A stretch of 64,000 nucleotides of DNA from assembly GCF_900104145.1 (NCBI RefSeq), contig NZ_FNLB01000007.1:62001-126000 (forward strand), given 5' to 3'. The notes beneath the pieces are model-generated. The model saw only the letters and a list, made by a program, of their open reading frames with translations, was not told the origin of the DNA and did no database searches. Positions within the stretch are counted from its first letter, which is position 1. Every line of letters starts with the position of its first letter. A program made the translations under genes and the position numbers. The DNA comes from Pseudovibrio sp. Tun.PSC04-5.I4 (lineage in GTDB: Bacteria; Pseudomonadota; Alphaproteobacteria; Rhizobiales; Stappiaceae). Positions 1 through 8,090 of the stretch are shown here, one piece after another.

Positions 1-831
1 GAGCTGGTCACTGAGGTTCAATAAATTATCAATACCAACGCTGGCGGAAGCTTTTGTTGCTCCGGTATTATCAAAGCCGGTATTGTCAATTTTCAAAGAA
101 CCGTGAAGTGGCAGCGTTTCTGTAAGGGTAATCTGGATAAATGAGCCGCCGGGCTGTTCACCTGGAATGAGCTTAAAACTTGCCTTGCTGGACCGTGGGC
201 CATTGAGGACCTCAAGCCCCTGTTCCAAATCGCGCAAGTTTAGAAGGTCACCGCGCTTACCGTGAAAGGCAGCCTTTATACGCGCATCCGCCTGCTTTCC
301 ATTGGCATAGATGTAGCCCTCAATCAGGCCAGGAATGATGATGATACTTAATGTACCATCTGAAACATCTTGCTTGGGAAGATATGCACGGGTCGTAATG
401 TAACCCAGATCTTTATAATGCGCGTTCACCGCATTAAGGGAGCGCACGATATCGGCAAGGGTAGCACAAGAACCGATTAGGTTACTATGAGCATCAGCTA
501 CTTTGCCGAACCGCTCAAACCCACTGACATCAACCCGCTTGATATCAAAGCATGGCCCTCCTTCGGACACACTAAGCAGATCAGCAGGCATTTCAATCCG
601 GCCTGCATTCGTTCGCCGCGCACGAGCCTGCTGCCGATCATTTTGGAGTTGCTGAGATTGAGCAGCACCTTCGCGTTGAAGCGAGCGTTGCAAACGGTTC
701 TGGTCTGCAGGGGGGAGAGATTGAGCCATGGAAAGCTGAGGCAGACACACGACACCAGCACATACGATGAGATGCGCAGAGAACCTTTTCGTGAGGTAAC
801 GAGAGCCCATAAACGCAGCAAAAAAAGACAT
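1..831 (-). CDS. ShlB/FhaC/HecB-type TpsB outer-membrane transporter, N-terminal part (runs off the left edge)
   Basis: The minus-strand frame is open for 277 codons from an ATG at 831 to base 1. Residues 1-40 form a signal peptide ending near SMAQS. A Gln/Arg-rich linker follows, then POTRA-like sequence (CFDIKRVDVSGF and IIIIPGLIEGYI), then the start of the beta-barrel (GSLKIDNTGFDNTGA). This order is that of TpsB proteins, which export large TpsA exoproteins across the outer membrane. The start overlaps the stop of the IalB-like gene as TAATG, so the two are probably translationally coupled. The barrel and any TpsA partner lie outside the window. Family call is confident; substrate unknown. 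Confidence 0.85.
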   Translation of the reverse strand, partial: MSFFAAFMGSRYLTKRFSAHLIVCAGVVCLPQLSMAQSLPPADQNRLQRSLQREGAAQSQQLQNDRQQARARRTNAGRIEMPADLLSVSEGGPCFDIKRVDVSGFERFGKVADAHSNLIGSCATLADIVRSLNAVNAHYKDLGYITTRAYLPKQDVSDGTLSIIIIPGLIEGYIYANGKQADARIKAAFHGKRGDLLNLRDLEQGLEVLNGPRSSKASFKLIPGEQPGGSFIQITLTETLPLHGSLKIDNTGFDNTGATKASASVGIDNLLNLSDQL

Positions 832-1358
832 TAGGGAACAACCTGCGTTTGATAGTGAGAATACGCTTTTGTGAACCCAGAAAGAGAAACCGGAAAATCA
901 ACAACGCGGCCTTTGTGTAACCACACCCGTACGCTGGCTTGTTTGCCGCGCCGAAGCGCCTTTAAAACCTGGGAAGTTAACTTAAAACCAGCATGGCACC
1001 CAGATGAGTTGCACACCTCGTAAAGCACCTTGAAAGGACGCTGAGCATCAACGGTGAGCAGGATTCCGGGCGCAAGATACACACCGTTAGGAACACTCAT
1101 CACTGCATAGCTGGTGCCTCGCGGTTTCCCGGGAGCGATCACAAGCTGAAATTGATCAGTCTCTATGGTGCTAGCGCCACGGTTTGGCACCAACAGGCAT
1201 TGAGATGAGCCATCTTGAAGGTGGGTTCCGCAATCCACTTGCCAATCAGCGAATGTATCTGCAACAGGTTGGGAACCGGCAATCACCAGGCCAGGCACAA
1301 TAAACGCCAGGCCGACAATGAGCAGCATTGCCAGAGGAACTACAACTAAGCGAGACAT
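831..1358 (-). CDS. Invasion-associated locus B (IalB) family protein
   Basis: A 175-residue protein starting MSRLVVVPLAMLLIV. A longer ATG at 1451 would overlap the upstream gene and precede the hydrophobic segment, so the 1358 start is preferred. After the signal anchor come the IalB features: DTFADWQVDC, CLLVPN, GVYLAPGILLTVD and CNSSGCHAGFKL with paired cysteines. IalB-family proteins are periplasmic or envelope proteins common in Alphaproteobacteria. The stop overlaps the TpsB start, and the Sel1 gene lies 19 bp upstream, so the three probably form one operon. The molecular role of the family is poorly defined. Confidence 0.8.
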   Translation of the reverse strand: MSRLVVVPLAMLLIVGLAFIVPGLVIAGSQPVADTFADWQVDCGTHLQDGSSQCLLVPNRGASTIETDQFQLVIAPGKPRGTSYAVMSVPNGVYLAPGILLTVDAQRPFKVLYEVCNSSGCHAGFKLTSQVLKALRRGKQASVRVWLHKGRVVDFPVSLSGFTKAYSHYQTQVVP

Positions 1359-1377
1359 TGAAAATCCGAAGTATAAT

Positions 1378-2187
1378 TTACTGAACAAACTGCACAGGTT
1401 TGGCTTTCCAGCCCCGAGAGAACGCTTGAGCTTCTTTAATCTGCTCAACACTCAACTGCGCGCGCAATGCATCGCGTAGCTCAGCTGCCCCTTCCATTGA
1501 GCGTGTCGCTGCTAGGTTGGCGAAGCTATAAGCTTTAACCGGATCTTTCTTGACCCCTGCACCGTGGGTATATGCTTTTGCCAGCTCAAATAACGCCAGT
1601 GGATTGCCGGCAGCGGCAGTGTTCGCAAAGAGCTTCGCTGCATGCTCTGCATCTGCGTTAACTCCAGCACCATTTTTGTAAGCTTGAGCGAGAAGGTTGA
1701 TTGATGCAACGTGGGCCTGAGCAGCTGCCTTTTGCCAATAAGCAACGGCCTTTGCCTCGTCTGCGGCAACACCCTTGCCATCCTTATAGAGCATGCCACA
1801 ATTAAACTGGCCGTCAGCATCGCCGGTTTCCGCAGCTTTACATATCAACTCAAACGCACGCTCATAGTCCTCCAGGACAAACTGGCCATTAAGGTGCATA
1901 AGGCCAAGTCTGTTTTGCGCTTTGGCGCTTCCCTTTATGGCCGCAGCGCCAAAAAGCTGAGCCGCACGAACCATATCTTTGTCTGTTCCAAGACCGAGCT
2001 CAAATAGGCGGCCGATGTAAAATGCTCCATCCGCATCACCTTCGTCATAAGCTTGCTGAAACACCTCAACAGAACCTTTAACATTACCAGCTTCAAGCAT
2101 TTTAATGCCGGAGGTAACATCCGCGAAAGCAGAATTCGTTTGCATCATAACAACTGCAGCAAGAGTAACGTTTCGTAGCAATTTCAT
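1378..2187 (-). CDS. Exported Sel1-repeat protein
   Basis: A 269-residue protein with a signal peptide (MKLLRNVTLAAVVMMQTNSAFA) followed by six or so Sel1-like units of about 36 residues. Examples are GAFYIGRLFELGLGTDKD, AQNRLGLMHLNGQFV and GQFNCGMLYKDGKGV. Sel1 repeats form alpha solenoids used for protein-protein contacts, here in the periplasm. It is the first gene of the operon with IalB and TpsB and may serve as an envelope adaptor; that role is inference. The upstream DNA is very AT-rich and probably carries the promoter. Confidence 0.85.
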   Translation of the reverse strand: MKLLRNVTLAAVVMMQTNSAFADVTSGIKMLEAGNVKGSVEVFQQAYDEGDADGAFYIGRLFELGLGTDKDMVRAAQLFGAAAIKGSAKAQNRLGLMHLNGQFVLEDYERAFELICKAAETGDADGQFNCGMLYKDGKGVAADEAKAVAYWQKAAAQAHVASINLLAQAYKNGAGVNADAEHAAKLFANTAAAGNPLALFELAKAYTHGAGVKKDPVKAYSFANLAATRSMEGAAELRDALRAQLSVEQIKEAQAFSRGWKAKPVQFVQ

Positions 2188-2882
2188 AGAACCAGCTTAA
2201 CCAAACTAATTTCACCATAACTACGGCCAGAGCACTTCAAAGAAGACATCGATATGAAGTAATCTTAACACAGTAATGGGATATATTAATATTAAACAAT
2301 TGATTAATATGAAATATATATTCATAAACCTAGAGTCAAATGAATATATTTAAGCATTATTTATGCTAATTAATACTTTTTATTAGAATTTTCATAAATT
2401 TAAATACCTATTTTACATGGCAATAAGACGTTTAAACTTCAACGAAAATTTCAAATATTAATAACTGGATCTTCCCACAACGGATAGAAACGTGGATTTC
2501 TGCTGCTATGCGAGTTGCACATCACATAGATGAATTCACGCATGCAGTCTCCGCTCACAAAAAAGCGGAGACCAAATTGATTTTTTGCCGAAATCTGAAA
2601 CAAAGATGAGCGTTCCGTGGCGAATTCATCGACAGAAATGGCCAAAGGATGGATGGCAGGACAACAATATTCACCTGCAAGGTGAGCTCATACCAACTTG
2701 GGCAAGAACAAGATCTGTCAGAAATCGTACGGTATGACAGACAGAGAACGTTGGCATGTCCGAAAAAGATATCCCTAATGAGGACCATGTTCAAAAGGAT
2801 ATTCACTTATTTTGTGAGCCCCTTGGGAGAACGAAAGGGGCAGATTCGAACCTCATACGTTCTTTGAGATGGCCTGTGGTGC
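2188..2882. other. Intergenic region, AT-rich, no supported gene
   Basis: About 700 bp between the Sel1 gene and the next supported gene. Bases about 2240-2460 are strongly AT-rich and are the likely promoter region of the minus-strand Sel1-IalB-TpsB operon. Bases 2450-2880 hold only short open frames on both strands with no recognisable domain. I see nothing else. Confidence 0.5.
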
Positions 2883-2923
2883 AGCTATGCGACCATTGGA
2901 GCTATGCGACCATTGGAGCTATG
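2883..2923. repeat. Tandem 17-bp direct repeat
   Basis: Two exact copies of AGCTATGCGACCATTGG (2883-2899 and 2900-2916), then a partial AGCTATG. The repeat abuts the 3' end of the minus-strand gene ending at 2919. The preceding motif (gatggcc...tgcagctatg) resembles the right inverted repeat at 56861-56909. Confidence 0.8.
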
Positions 2924-3395
2924 AGCCGGTAGGACCTACCACGTAGCGCTCGGCCTCTTTTTTGCTACGTGGCAAGTGGTCACCATTGTCCTTGTGCTCA
3001 AACACGCCAGCACCGTTATCTTCCACTTCAATCAAGATCCAGTCATCGGCAAAGTTGGCTTTAGAACTGTCAGTAGAAAGGCGCCCTGACTTTAACGCAG
3101 CTTTCCATTGCCGTTTGGCCTGCTTGTCAATCTCTTCTTCCGGCAACTCTCCCTTACGAAAGTCCTCCCACACATCACAGTCCAGGTCGGAAAACTTTGG
3201 GGCAATGACTGCTTTTTGGGAAGAAACGTTGAGGTGTTCGCGCAGCACCTTCTTCAACTCCTTTGAGAGAAACTGCAGCTGGTTTACGGTTATAAAATAC
3301 CGCTCTGCGACCTCTTGGTCAGTCGTATCAGCTCGCATCAGGTCCACGAAGGCCTGATACTTTTGCTCGCCGCTTAGCGGGGTGTGTTTTTTCAT
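2919..3395 (-). CDS. Hypothetical protein with N-terminal helix-turn-helix-like region
   Basis: A 158-residue protein starting MKKHTPLSGEQKYQAF. The ATG nine codons upstream is less likely because the Lys-rich start is typical. Residues 8-45 (KYQAFVDLMRADTTDQEVAERYFITV) resemble a transposase-type or sigma-like HTH. The middle is acidic and Lys-rich, and the C-terminus (WILIEVEDNGAGVFEHKDN) is not recognised. A DNA-binding role is inferred only from the N-terminus. No operon partner is evident; the next gene upstream lies beyond an inverted repeat. Confidence 0.55.
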   Translation of the reverse strand: MKKHTPLSGEQKYQAFVDLMRADTTDQEVAERYFITVNQLQFLSKELKKVLREHLNVSSQKAVIAPKFSDLDCDVWEDFRKGELPEEEIDKQAKRQWKAALKSGRLSTDSSKANFADDWILIEVEDNGAGVFEHKDNGDHLPRSKKEAERYVVGPTGS

Positions 3396-3504
3396 CCGTG
3401 TGGTCTTCTCGCTCAAATACAAAAAGCCTGCGCTCTAAAGGCAAACCAATCTCCGGCTTTGCTGCACATTGTCCAGCCCCGGCTTGTATTAGGTCCTACA
3501 ATGA

Positions 3505-3545
3505 CATTGCAGCATCACCAGCCATGTCTGTGTGACGCTGCAATG
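3505..3545. repeat. Inverted repeat between two minus-strand genes
   Basis: Arms CATTGCAGCATCAC (3505-3518) and GTGACGCTGCAATG (3532-3545) pair with one mismatch around a 13-nt loop. No T-run follows on either strand, so a simple intrinsic terminator is not supported. It could be an mRNA stabiliser or a binding site. Confidence 0.6.
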
Positions 3546-3561
3546 TTCTCTATCAATCAAC

Positions 3562-4137
3562 TCAGTTCATTTTCAATCGCATTTTGACACCTTTCAGCAA
3601 GGCATCTTCTGAAGCAATATTCCAAACGTAGGCATTTGAGAACAATCCAGGCGTCTCATCTGCATTATGTTCCAGAACTTCATGGTCAGTCGAAATTGAA
3701 ATAACACCGTCTGGATCGTAATCTGATCCCAACAGCGCGGCTAAGTCCTTGGCCTTAAATTTGGAGGACGTAATCAAGATCTCACCGTCACTCAGATGTT
3801 GTATGCGTAGAAAGTTGTCTTTAGATTTCGGTCTTTGCGTGGCAGGAAGGCCATAGATATAGCCAATATCCGAAATTTCCCGAGTGTCACTCAATTTCAC
3901 ATAAATACGGTTGTTGTCAGTGATCTGGACAGATGTATAGCCTGGTTGCTTTTCAAAATCAGCGGCCAGATCCGACAGAAGCTCTTGGAGTTGAGGATCA
4001 TCCGGTGCGATGGGGCGTCCACCGCTACTCATGACACTGACCAGCTCCTTTAGCGTTCCTTCGAATTCTACTGAAAGCTGATCTCCATAAATTGAGAGCT
4101 CCGCTTCATATTGTTCTGGAACAACACACGCGGACAA
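3562..4137 (-). CDS. Probable lipoprotein, start region disrupted at a poly-A tract
   Basis: The frame encodes a mature domain of about 185 residues of unknown function. It opens at a TTG at 4137 directly before SACVVPEQ. Upstream codons in the same frame read KKSLKYLAILSLFGALSAC, a textbook lipoprotein signal with lipobox, but no start codon lies between this segment and an in-frame stop. An ATG at 4195 is out of frame because of a run of seven A (4177-4183 on the plus strand as T). With six A the protein would begin MSFYKKSLKY. The gene may be phase variable, expressed by slippage, broken, or affected by a sequencing error. A second lipoprotein gene lies just upstream. Confidence 0.6.
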   Translation of the reverse strand: MSACVVPEQYEAELSIYGDQLSVEFEGTLKELVSVMSSGGRPIAPDDPQLQELLSDLAADFEKQPGYTSVQITDNNRIYVKLSDTREISDIGYIYGLPATQRPKSKDNFLRIQHLSDGEILITSSKFKAKDLAALLGSDYDPDGVISISTDHEVLEHNADETPGLFSNAYVWNIASEDALLKGVKMRLKMN

Positions 4138-4253
4138 GGCACCGAAGAGACTGAGAATTGCTAGGTATTTCAGTGATTTTTTTGTAAAATGACATAGGTT
4201 TTATACTCTTTGATTAAGGGCGTTGTATCCACCCGTAGTCAGACTTCGATTGG

Positions 4254-4682
4254 TTACTTGATGCTTTCCAGAAGTCCCTGCAGCCGCGCACCATCAGGGC
4301 TGTCCAGCAACGTCACTTTTTCCTGATTGGCTTTGCCCGGATTGATGATCATGTCGTAGGAACTTGTGATCTTTGTCCCGCCATCAACGTTGCTGAACCG
4401 CAGGACGGCTCGGGCACGAGGAACACCATCACTGTAGGACGCGTGCTGTTTTCGCTCATCGTTGTTTGGGGTGAGGATCTGCTCCACGACAACCGTAGTG
4501 CCGGCACTGCGAGTAACTTTGAAGCCTCTGCTTTTGAACTCTTCAATCACAGCCTTTTTCGCTGCTGGAAGAGGCTTTTGCATCACCACACGGGGCGGCT
4601 GTTTTGATGAGACCACAACAGATGTTGTCTGACACGCGGCCAGCATCATGGTAGCGGCAATAATAACAAATAGCTTTTTCAT
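4254..4682 (-). CDS. Lipoprotein of unknown function
   Basis: A 142-residue protein starting MKKLFVIIAATMMLAACQTT, a clear lipoprotein signal with lipobox LAAC. The ATG four codons upstream is less likely. The mature part is polar and shows an alternating pattern (VIEEFKSRGFKVTRSAGTTVVVEQ) suggesting a small alpha/beta outer-membrane-associated domain. It lies upstream of the frameshifted lipoprotein in the same direction, and the two may be co-transcribed. No function can be assigned. Confidence 0.75.
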   Translation of the reverse strand: MKKLFVIIAATMMLAACQTTSVVVSSKQPPRVVMQKPLPAAKKAVIEEFKSRGFKVTRSAGTTVVVEQILTPNNDERKQHASYSDGVPRARAVLRFSNVDGGTKITSSYDMIINPGKANQEKVTLLDSPDGARLQGLLESIK

Positions 4683-4775
4683 TAATGGTTCCATTTCAGA
4701 GGTTTATCGGATTTCGATTTGGGTTAATTTGCGAGATTTCTCTCATTGCGCGTTCCATTTTCCCGCCATCAAAAC

Positions 4776-5015
4776 GGGGGAGAGCGCTGTCAAGGATCGG
4801 GCCTCTGGTGGGGTTTCTCCCACCGAAGTGCTCTTGCACGCAGGCCGACCTGCAGGAGCGATTAGCGGTTGCAGGTCGTGTCCTTCCTGTGTGAATTTCG
4901 GGCCGGAACTGCCGGCGCGAAATTCACACAGGAAGGATGGGGAGGCGGGAGGTCCGAGGAGCGATAGCTCCCTTGTCCTTGACAGCGATCGGGGGCAGCG
5001 CCCCACTTTTTTTTA
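4776..5015. repeat. Nested inverted repeats downstream of repC
   Basis: The outer arms are GCTGTCAAGGA near 4784 and TCCTTGACAGC near 4976. Inside are a GGTGGGG...CCCACC hairpin (about 4808-4826) and a perfect 20-bp inverted repeat at 4881-4900 and 4918-4937 with a 17-nt loop. A GGGGC-AGC-GCCCC hairpin followed by a T-rich run at 4992-5014 is an intrinsic terminator shape for plus-strand transcripts. No gene is supported here. It could be part of the origin, a partition site or a structured RNA. Confidence 0.7.
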
Positions 5016-5018
5016 CTG

Positions 5019-6476
5019 CTATTCATCAAGGTTTCCCTTGCTGAGCAGTCCGAAAACAGATTTGTGTAGATGCAGATCTCCAGCCTGAGCTTTGGCCACA
5101 CAGCCGCGAACAAACCCACCATATGAGTTGATCGTTGTCTTCGGATCGGTGCTTCTGCGCTCGGCAATCACAACAATTGTTGCGGCCGCACTTGCTCCCA
5201 ACCTGTCGCGGGCGTCCTGCCAGGCAGGAGCGGAGATCCCCAGATAACCCGCCGCCAGTTTTGCCGCCTCGACGACAGCAGACCAGTCGGCTCCACCCGT
5301 TTTTGAGGCATTGCGGATCATATCGCGCAGCATGGGGCTGGCGCAGGCCATAACCTGTTTGAGGGTAATATGCTCGATGCCCGAACCGAAGAAAGACGTT
5401 GGTAGTGAGGGCTGTTCAAGTTGGGGCAGGGGAGGTTGATCGGACCTGTCCGCAAATGCATTCAGGTGTTGACGAGTATGAGCCTTGCTTTCACGCTTAT
5501 ATTTCTCAAGAGCCATTACCGCTTTAGCGGACGGGGGTTTCTTCAAGTCATTGCCGGTTGGCAATGTCCGCCTATTACTTCTTTCGTTAGAAAGTGTTGG
5601 TTTTGTATTATTTGTATTTATGTGTCGGAAATATAGTTCCGACCTGCCGGAAGTATTCTTCCGGCCAATGTTGTTTTGCGTGTCTTTGTGATGCTCTGTT
5701 TCAAGCGGCTCAAACTGAGCTACTCCGCCTACTAGTGGTCCAGTTTCGCCTTCGTCTTGAGAGTTCTCTTCAAACTGTTCTATGAGGCTCTTCATCTGCT
5801 GGCTCCACTGAACCAGTTGCGTGATTGTCACCCGAGCTTCAACGCGCCTTGGAAGCGAGGCCAGCAGGCCCATAGCCTGATCAGCACTTGCATGGCCGGG
5901 GGTCAAAGTGAGCTGTTCGCGCAAAACACGCTTGCAAAGCAGCACCGCTGCCTTTTCCTGCTTCCAGACCCGCGCCCGTTGCTCCTGCTCTTCAACCAAG
6001 CCTAGAAGACGGTCATAGAGGGCGGCCAGCGGCGCCAGATTCACGCCATAGGCTTCCTTCAGCTCACCGGTCTTAGATCGGTGGCCGTAGCGACGTTGGT
6101 TGCCGCTGTCATGCCAGCACACCAAGCCAACCCGGTTCAAGGCGCGTTCTATATTTAAAACCTGTCGCTCTGAGATGCCGCGCTTGTTGGCGGTCGCACT
6201 GACGGTCAGGTAGACAATCGGATTACTGCCATAGCTCCAATCCTGATCGCGGGTGTAGCCCACCAGAAACTCAAGGTGTGCAACATGCGTGGCAGTTAGG
6301 CCCACCTCGCTTTGCAAGCGCTTTACAAGAGACAGAGGCTCCCAGCGGCTCACGCCCTCCCGCAATCCGTTAAAGGTTTTTGCTGCCGCTTCAGCACATT
6401 CATTTTGCTGGCGCGATGTGTTGCCAATCCCGAACAGTCTTGCTGGTTGTTCAGGCATAAAAGTATCAATCTGCAT
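5019..6476 (-). CDS. repC: Plasmid replication initiator RepC (RepABC family)
   Basis: 485 residues. The N-terminal half carries the RepC winged-helix region: GLTATHVAHLEFLVGYTRDQ, PIVYLTVSATANKRGISERQ and VGLVCWHDSGNQRRYGHRS. A low-complexity linker (about residues 240-350) leads to the conserved C-terminal domain (LKQVMACASPMLRD, DWSAVVEAAKLAAGYLGIS, INSYGGFVRGCVAKAQAGDLHL). RepC initiates replication of alphaproteobacterial plasmids, and the origin usually lies inside repC itself. Unusually, no repA or repB precedes it; the upstream DNA is non-coding and structured. This is therefore a solo RepC arrangement, or repAB has been lost. Partition must come from elsewhere. Confidence 0.93.
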   Translation of the reverse strand: MQIDTFMPEQPARLFGIGNTSRQQNECAEAAAKTFNGLREGVSRWEPLSLVKRLQSEVGLTATHVAHLEFLVGYTRDQDWSYGSNPIVYLTVSATANKRGISERQVLNIERALNRVGLVCWHDSGNQRRYGHRSKTGELKEAYGVNLAPLAALYDRLLGLVEEQEQRARVWKQEKAAVLLCKRVLREQLTLTPGHASADQAMGLLASLPRRVEARVTITQLVQWSQQMKSLIEQFEENSQDEGETGPLVGGVAQFEPLETEHHKDTQNNIGRKNTSGRSELYFRHINTNNTKPTLSNERSNRRTLPTGNDLKKPPSAKAVMALEKYKRESKAHTRQHLNAFADRSDQPPLPQLEQPSLPTSFFGSGIEHITLKQVMACASPMLRDMIRNASKTGGADWSAVVEAAKLAAGYLGISAPAWQDARDRLGASAAATIVVIAERRSTDPKTTINSYGGFVRGCVAKAQAGDLHLHKSVFGLLSKGNLDE

Positions 6477-6539
6477 TCCAAAAATTCCGTCTAAACCGGA
6501 AGCTTTGAGCCAAATTCAGAGTGATCAATCCCGTTCGCA

Positions 6540-6660
6540 AAAAATAATGCGGTCTTCACTCTTGCAATTTTGGGGAGGACAACATAGAAATTCAGGTGCT
6601 AATCTTGAATTCTATGTTGTTCTCCCCTGGTGGCCTCTGGCTTCCAGGGTTTTCTTTTTT
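6540..6660 (+). ncRNA. Candidate counter-transcribed RNA in the repC leader
   Basis: A long imperfect inverted repeat (arms 6572-6594 and 6606-6627) lies about 100 bp upstream of repC. It is followed on the plus strand by a CCCTGG...CCAGGG hairpin and the T-rich TTTTCTTTTTT run ending at 6660. In RepABC plasmids a small antisense RNA is made opposite to the repC leader and ends in such a terminator; it controls copy number. Position, orientation and terminator all fit. No confident promoter was identified, so the 5' end is a guess. Confidence 0.45.
6624..6660 (+). terminator. Intrinsic terminator (plus strand) upstream of repC
   Basis: The stem is CCCTGG/CCAGGG, followed directly by TTTTCTTTTTT. 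It points away from repC, as expected for the end of an antisense control RNA. Confidence 0.55.
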
Positions 6661-7070
6661 AAGGGGCAGTGCCCCGATTGCTCTCATCCTTGATAGAAAC
6701 ATCTGGCCGCTCTAGCGATCTTCAGATCACGTTAGAGGGCTGTTTCAGCTGATTTAAATTTCATTCAAATAGTACAAATCTCCCTGCCATTCCAAAAGTA
6801 GAAACCTAATCACTTTGTATGTTACGCACATGTTAGCGCCGTAATTCGGTCATTTAGTCATGGATCTTTTGTAAAATCCCATGAGGCTCCTAAGTGGCTC
6901 TTTTCGTGTCATGACGAATACTTCAAGCTCTTCATCTCTCACATTATTGATAATCGTAACCCTTACTTACTTGCATTAACTAGACTTGAGTTAGTTGTGA
7001 ACAAAGTAAGAACACGGGCGAAGTTGATTGAGTACAACCTCAGGTTTTTGTAGAATAGAGCCAATGGAGA
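6661..7070. other. Intergenic region upstream of repC and of the M48 gene
   Basis: Holds a small GGGGC-AGT-GCCCC hairpin (6663-6675) and an imperfect palindrome at 6706-6740 (gctctag...ttagagggc). About 300 bp of AT-rich DNA follow, probably carrying divergent promoters for repC (minus) and the protease gene (plus). No gene is supported. Confidence 0.4.
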
Positions 7071-7079
7071 ATGGTTCAA

Positions 7080-8006
7080 ATGCGCAATATTTTCAGACAC
7101 ATAGCTATTGATTTGAGTTGGTTTATCTCGTGGGCCGTTATTTTCGCGCCTGCCTTCTTCATATTGTTTTATGCGATGATCCCCGTTACTTCCGTCATCA
7201 ATAATTATGCCTTGCTCCCGTTCGCAGTCCCCCACGTGAACGAGCTGTTCGTTCTTTGCGTTCAGATCACGCTCATTCTGATCCTGTTTTTGATACCGGG
7301 GGTTTCTGAATTTTTCAGCGATATCAGGCTGGGCGCACGATGCGCCTCGCAGCGCGAACTGGACCAGATTGAAGCTGCCTTCGCGTACCTTCAACACAGC
7401 GCCGATGCTAAGAACATCAAGCTGCCGCGCATTGTCTGGCGTGTGGTTGACGACAAGGGCTACAATGCCACAGCCTATGGCCGCAACCGGATTGCCATCC
7501 ATAGGGGCGCGCTTTACGACACCAAATTCCGCAAGCGCGGACTTGAAGAGCTGGCGGGCCTGATTGCTCACGAGATCGCACATTTGCGGTATTGGGATAC
7601 AAAACACGCGATAATCTCTTCTGCAATCTTCACGCCGTTCAATGTGCTGTTGTTTTTTGCAAATCTGTTTATCCGCGTTCCTATCCTCAATCTGGCCGTG
7701 ATGTTCTTCTTCTATCCATGCAGCTTGATTATTGGTCTGGGGAACCGCATCCCGGACCTGACGTCTCGCATGGCTGAATACCGCGCCGATGAGTTTTCTC
7801 AAAAGCTGCTTGGCAAAGACTGCATGTGTCAGGTCTTTGGCAGCATTGGTGATGAACGAGAGGGAACCAACATCATGGCCCATTACATGGCCTCCCATCC
7901 GCCCACAGAACTGCGCCATAACAATTTGCAATTGCGTTCCGATTATCGCCCTCAATTCAATGGTCCTCCCTCAATCGATCTCATTGCCCGCTTCCGTAAA
8001 CACTAA
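7080..8006 (+). CDS. M48-family membrane metalloprotease
   Basis: 308 residues, starting MRNIFRHIAIDLSW. This ATG sits 9 nt after GGAGA; the ATG at 7071 is too close to that site. Two hydrophobic segments lie near residues 14-38 and 58-75. A cytosolic or periplasmic catalytic domain follows, with the zinc motif HEIAH (about residues 164-168) and a downstream EYRADEF motif supplying the third ligand. A further hydrophobic stretch lies between them, as in HtpX/Ste24 proteases. The gene is alone on the plus strand between repC and the relaxase gene. It might act on conjugation or envelope proteins, but that is inference. Confidence 0.85.
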   Translation: MRNIFRHIAIDLSWFISWAVIFAPAFFILFYAMIPVTSVINNYALLPFAVPHVNELFVLCVQITLILILFLIPGVSEFFSDIRLGARCASQRELDQIEAAFAYLQHSADAKNIKLPRIVWRVVDDKGYNATAYGRNRIAIHRGALYDTKFRKRGLEELAGLIAHEIAHLRYWDTKHAIISSAIFTPFNVLLFFANLFIRVPILNLAVMFFFYPCSLIIGLGNRIPDLTSRMAEYRADEFSQKLLGKDCMCQVFGSIGDEREGTNIMAHYMASHPPTELRHNNLQLRSDYRPQFNGPPSIDLIARFRKH

Positions 8007-8090
8007 GACGCGGTGTCCTGAACGTCCGCTCTGCGCCCTGTTTGTCTTGCTGCTAGCACCACCAGCAAAACGGGCAGGGCGCTTTTCTGC

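Noticed and set aside
6963..7955. 330-codon minus-strand frame opposite the M48 gene
   Set aside because: Its translation has no domain and mirrors the plus-strand protease, which has a clear HEIAH motif and membrane helices.
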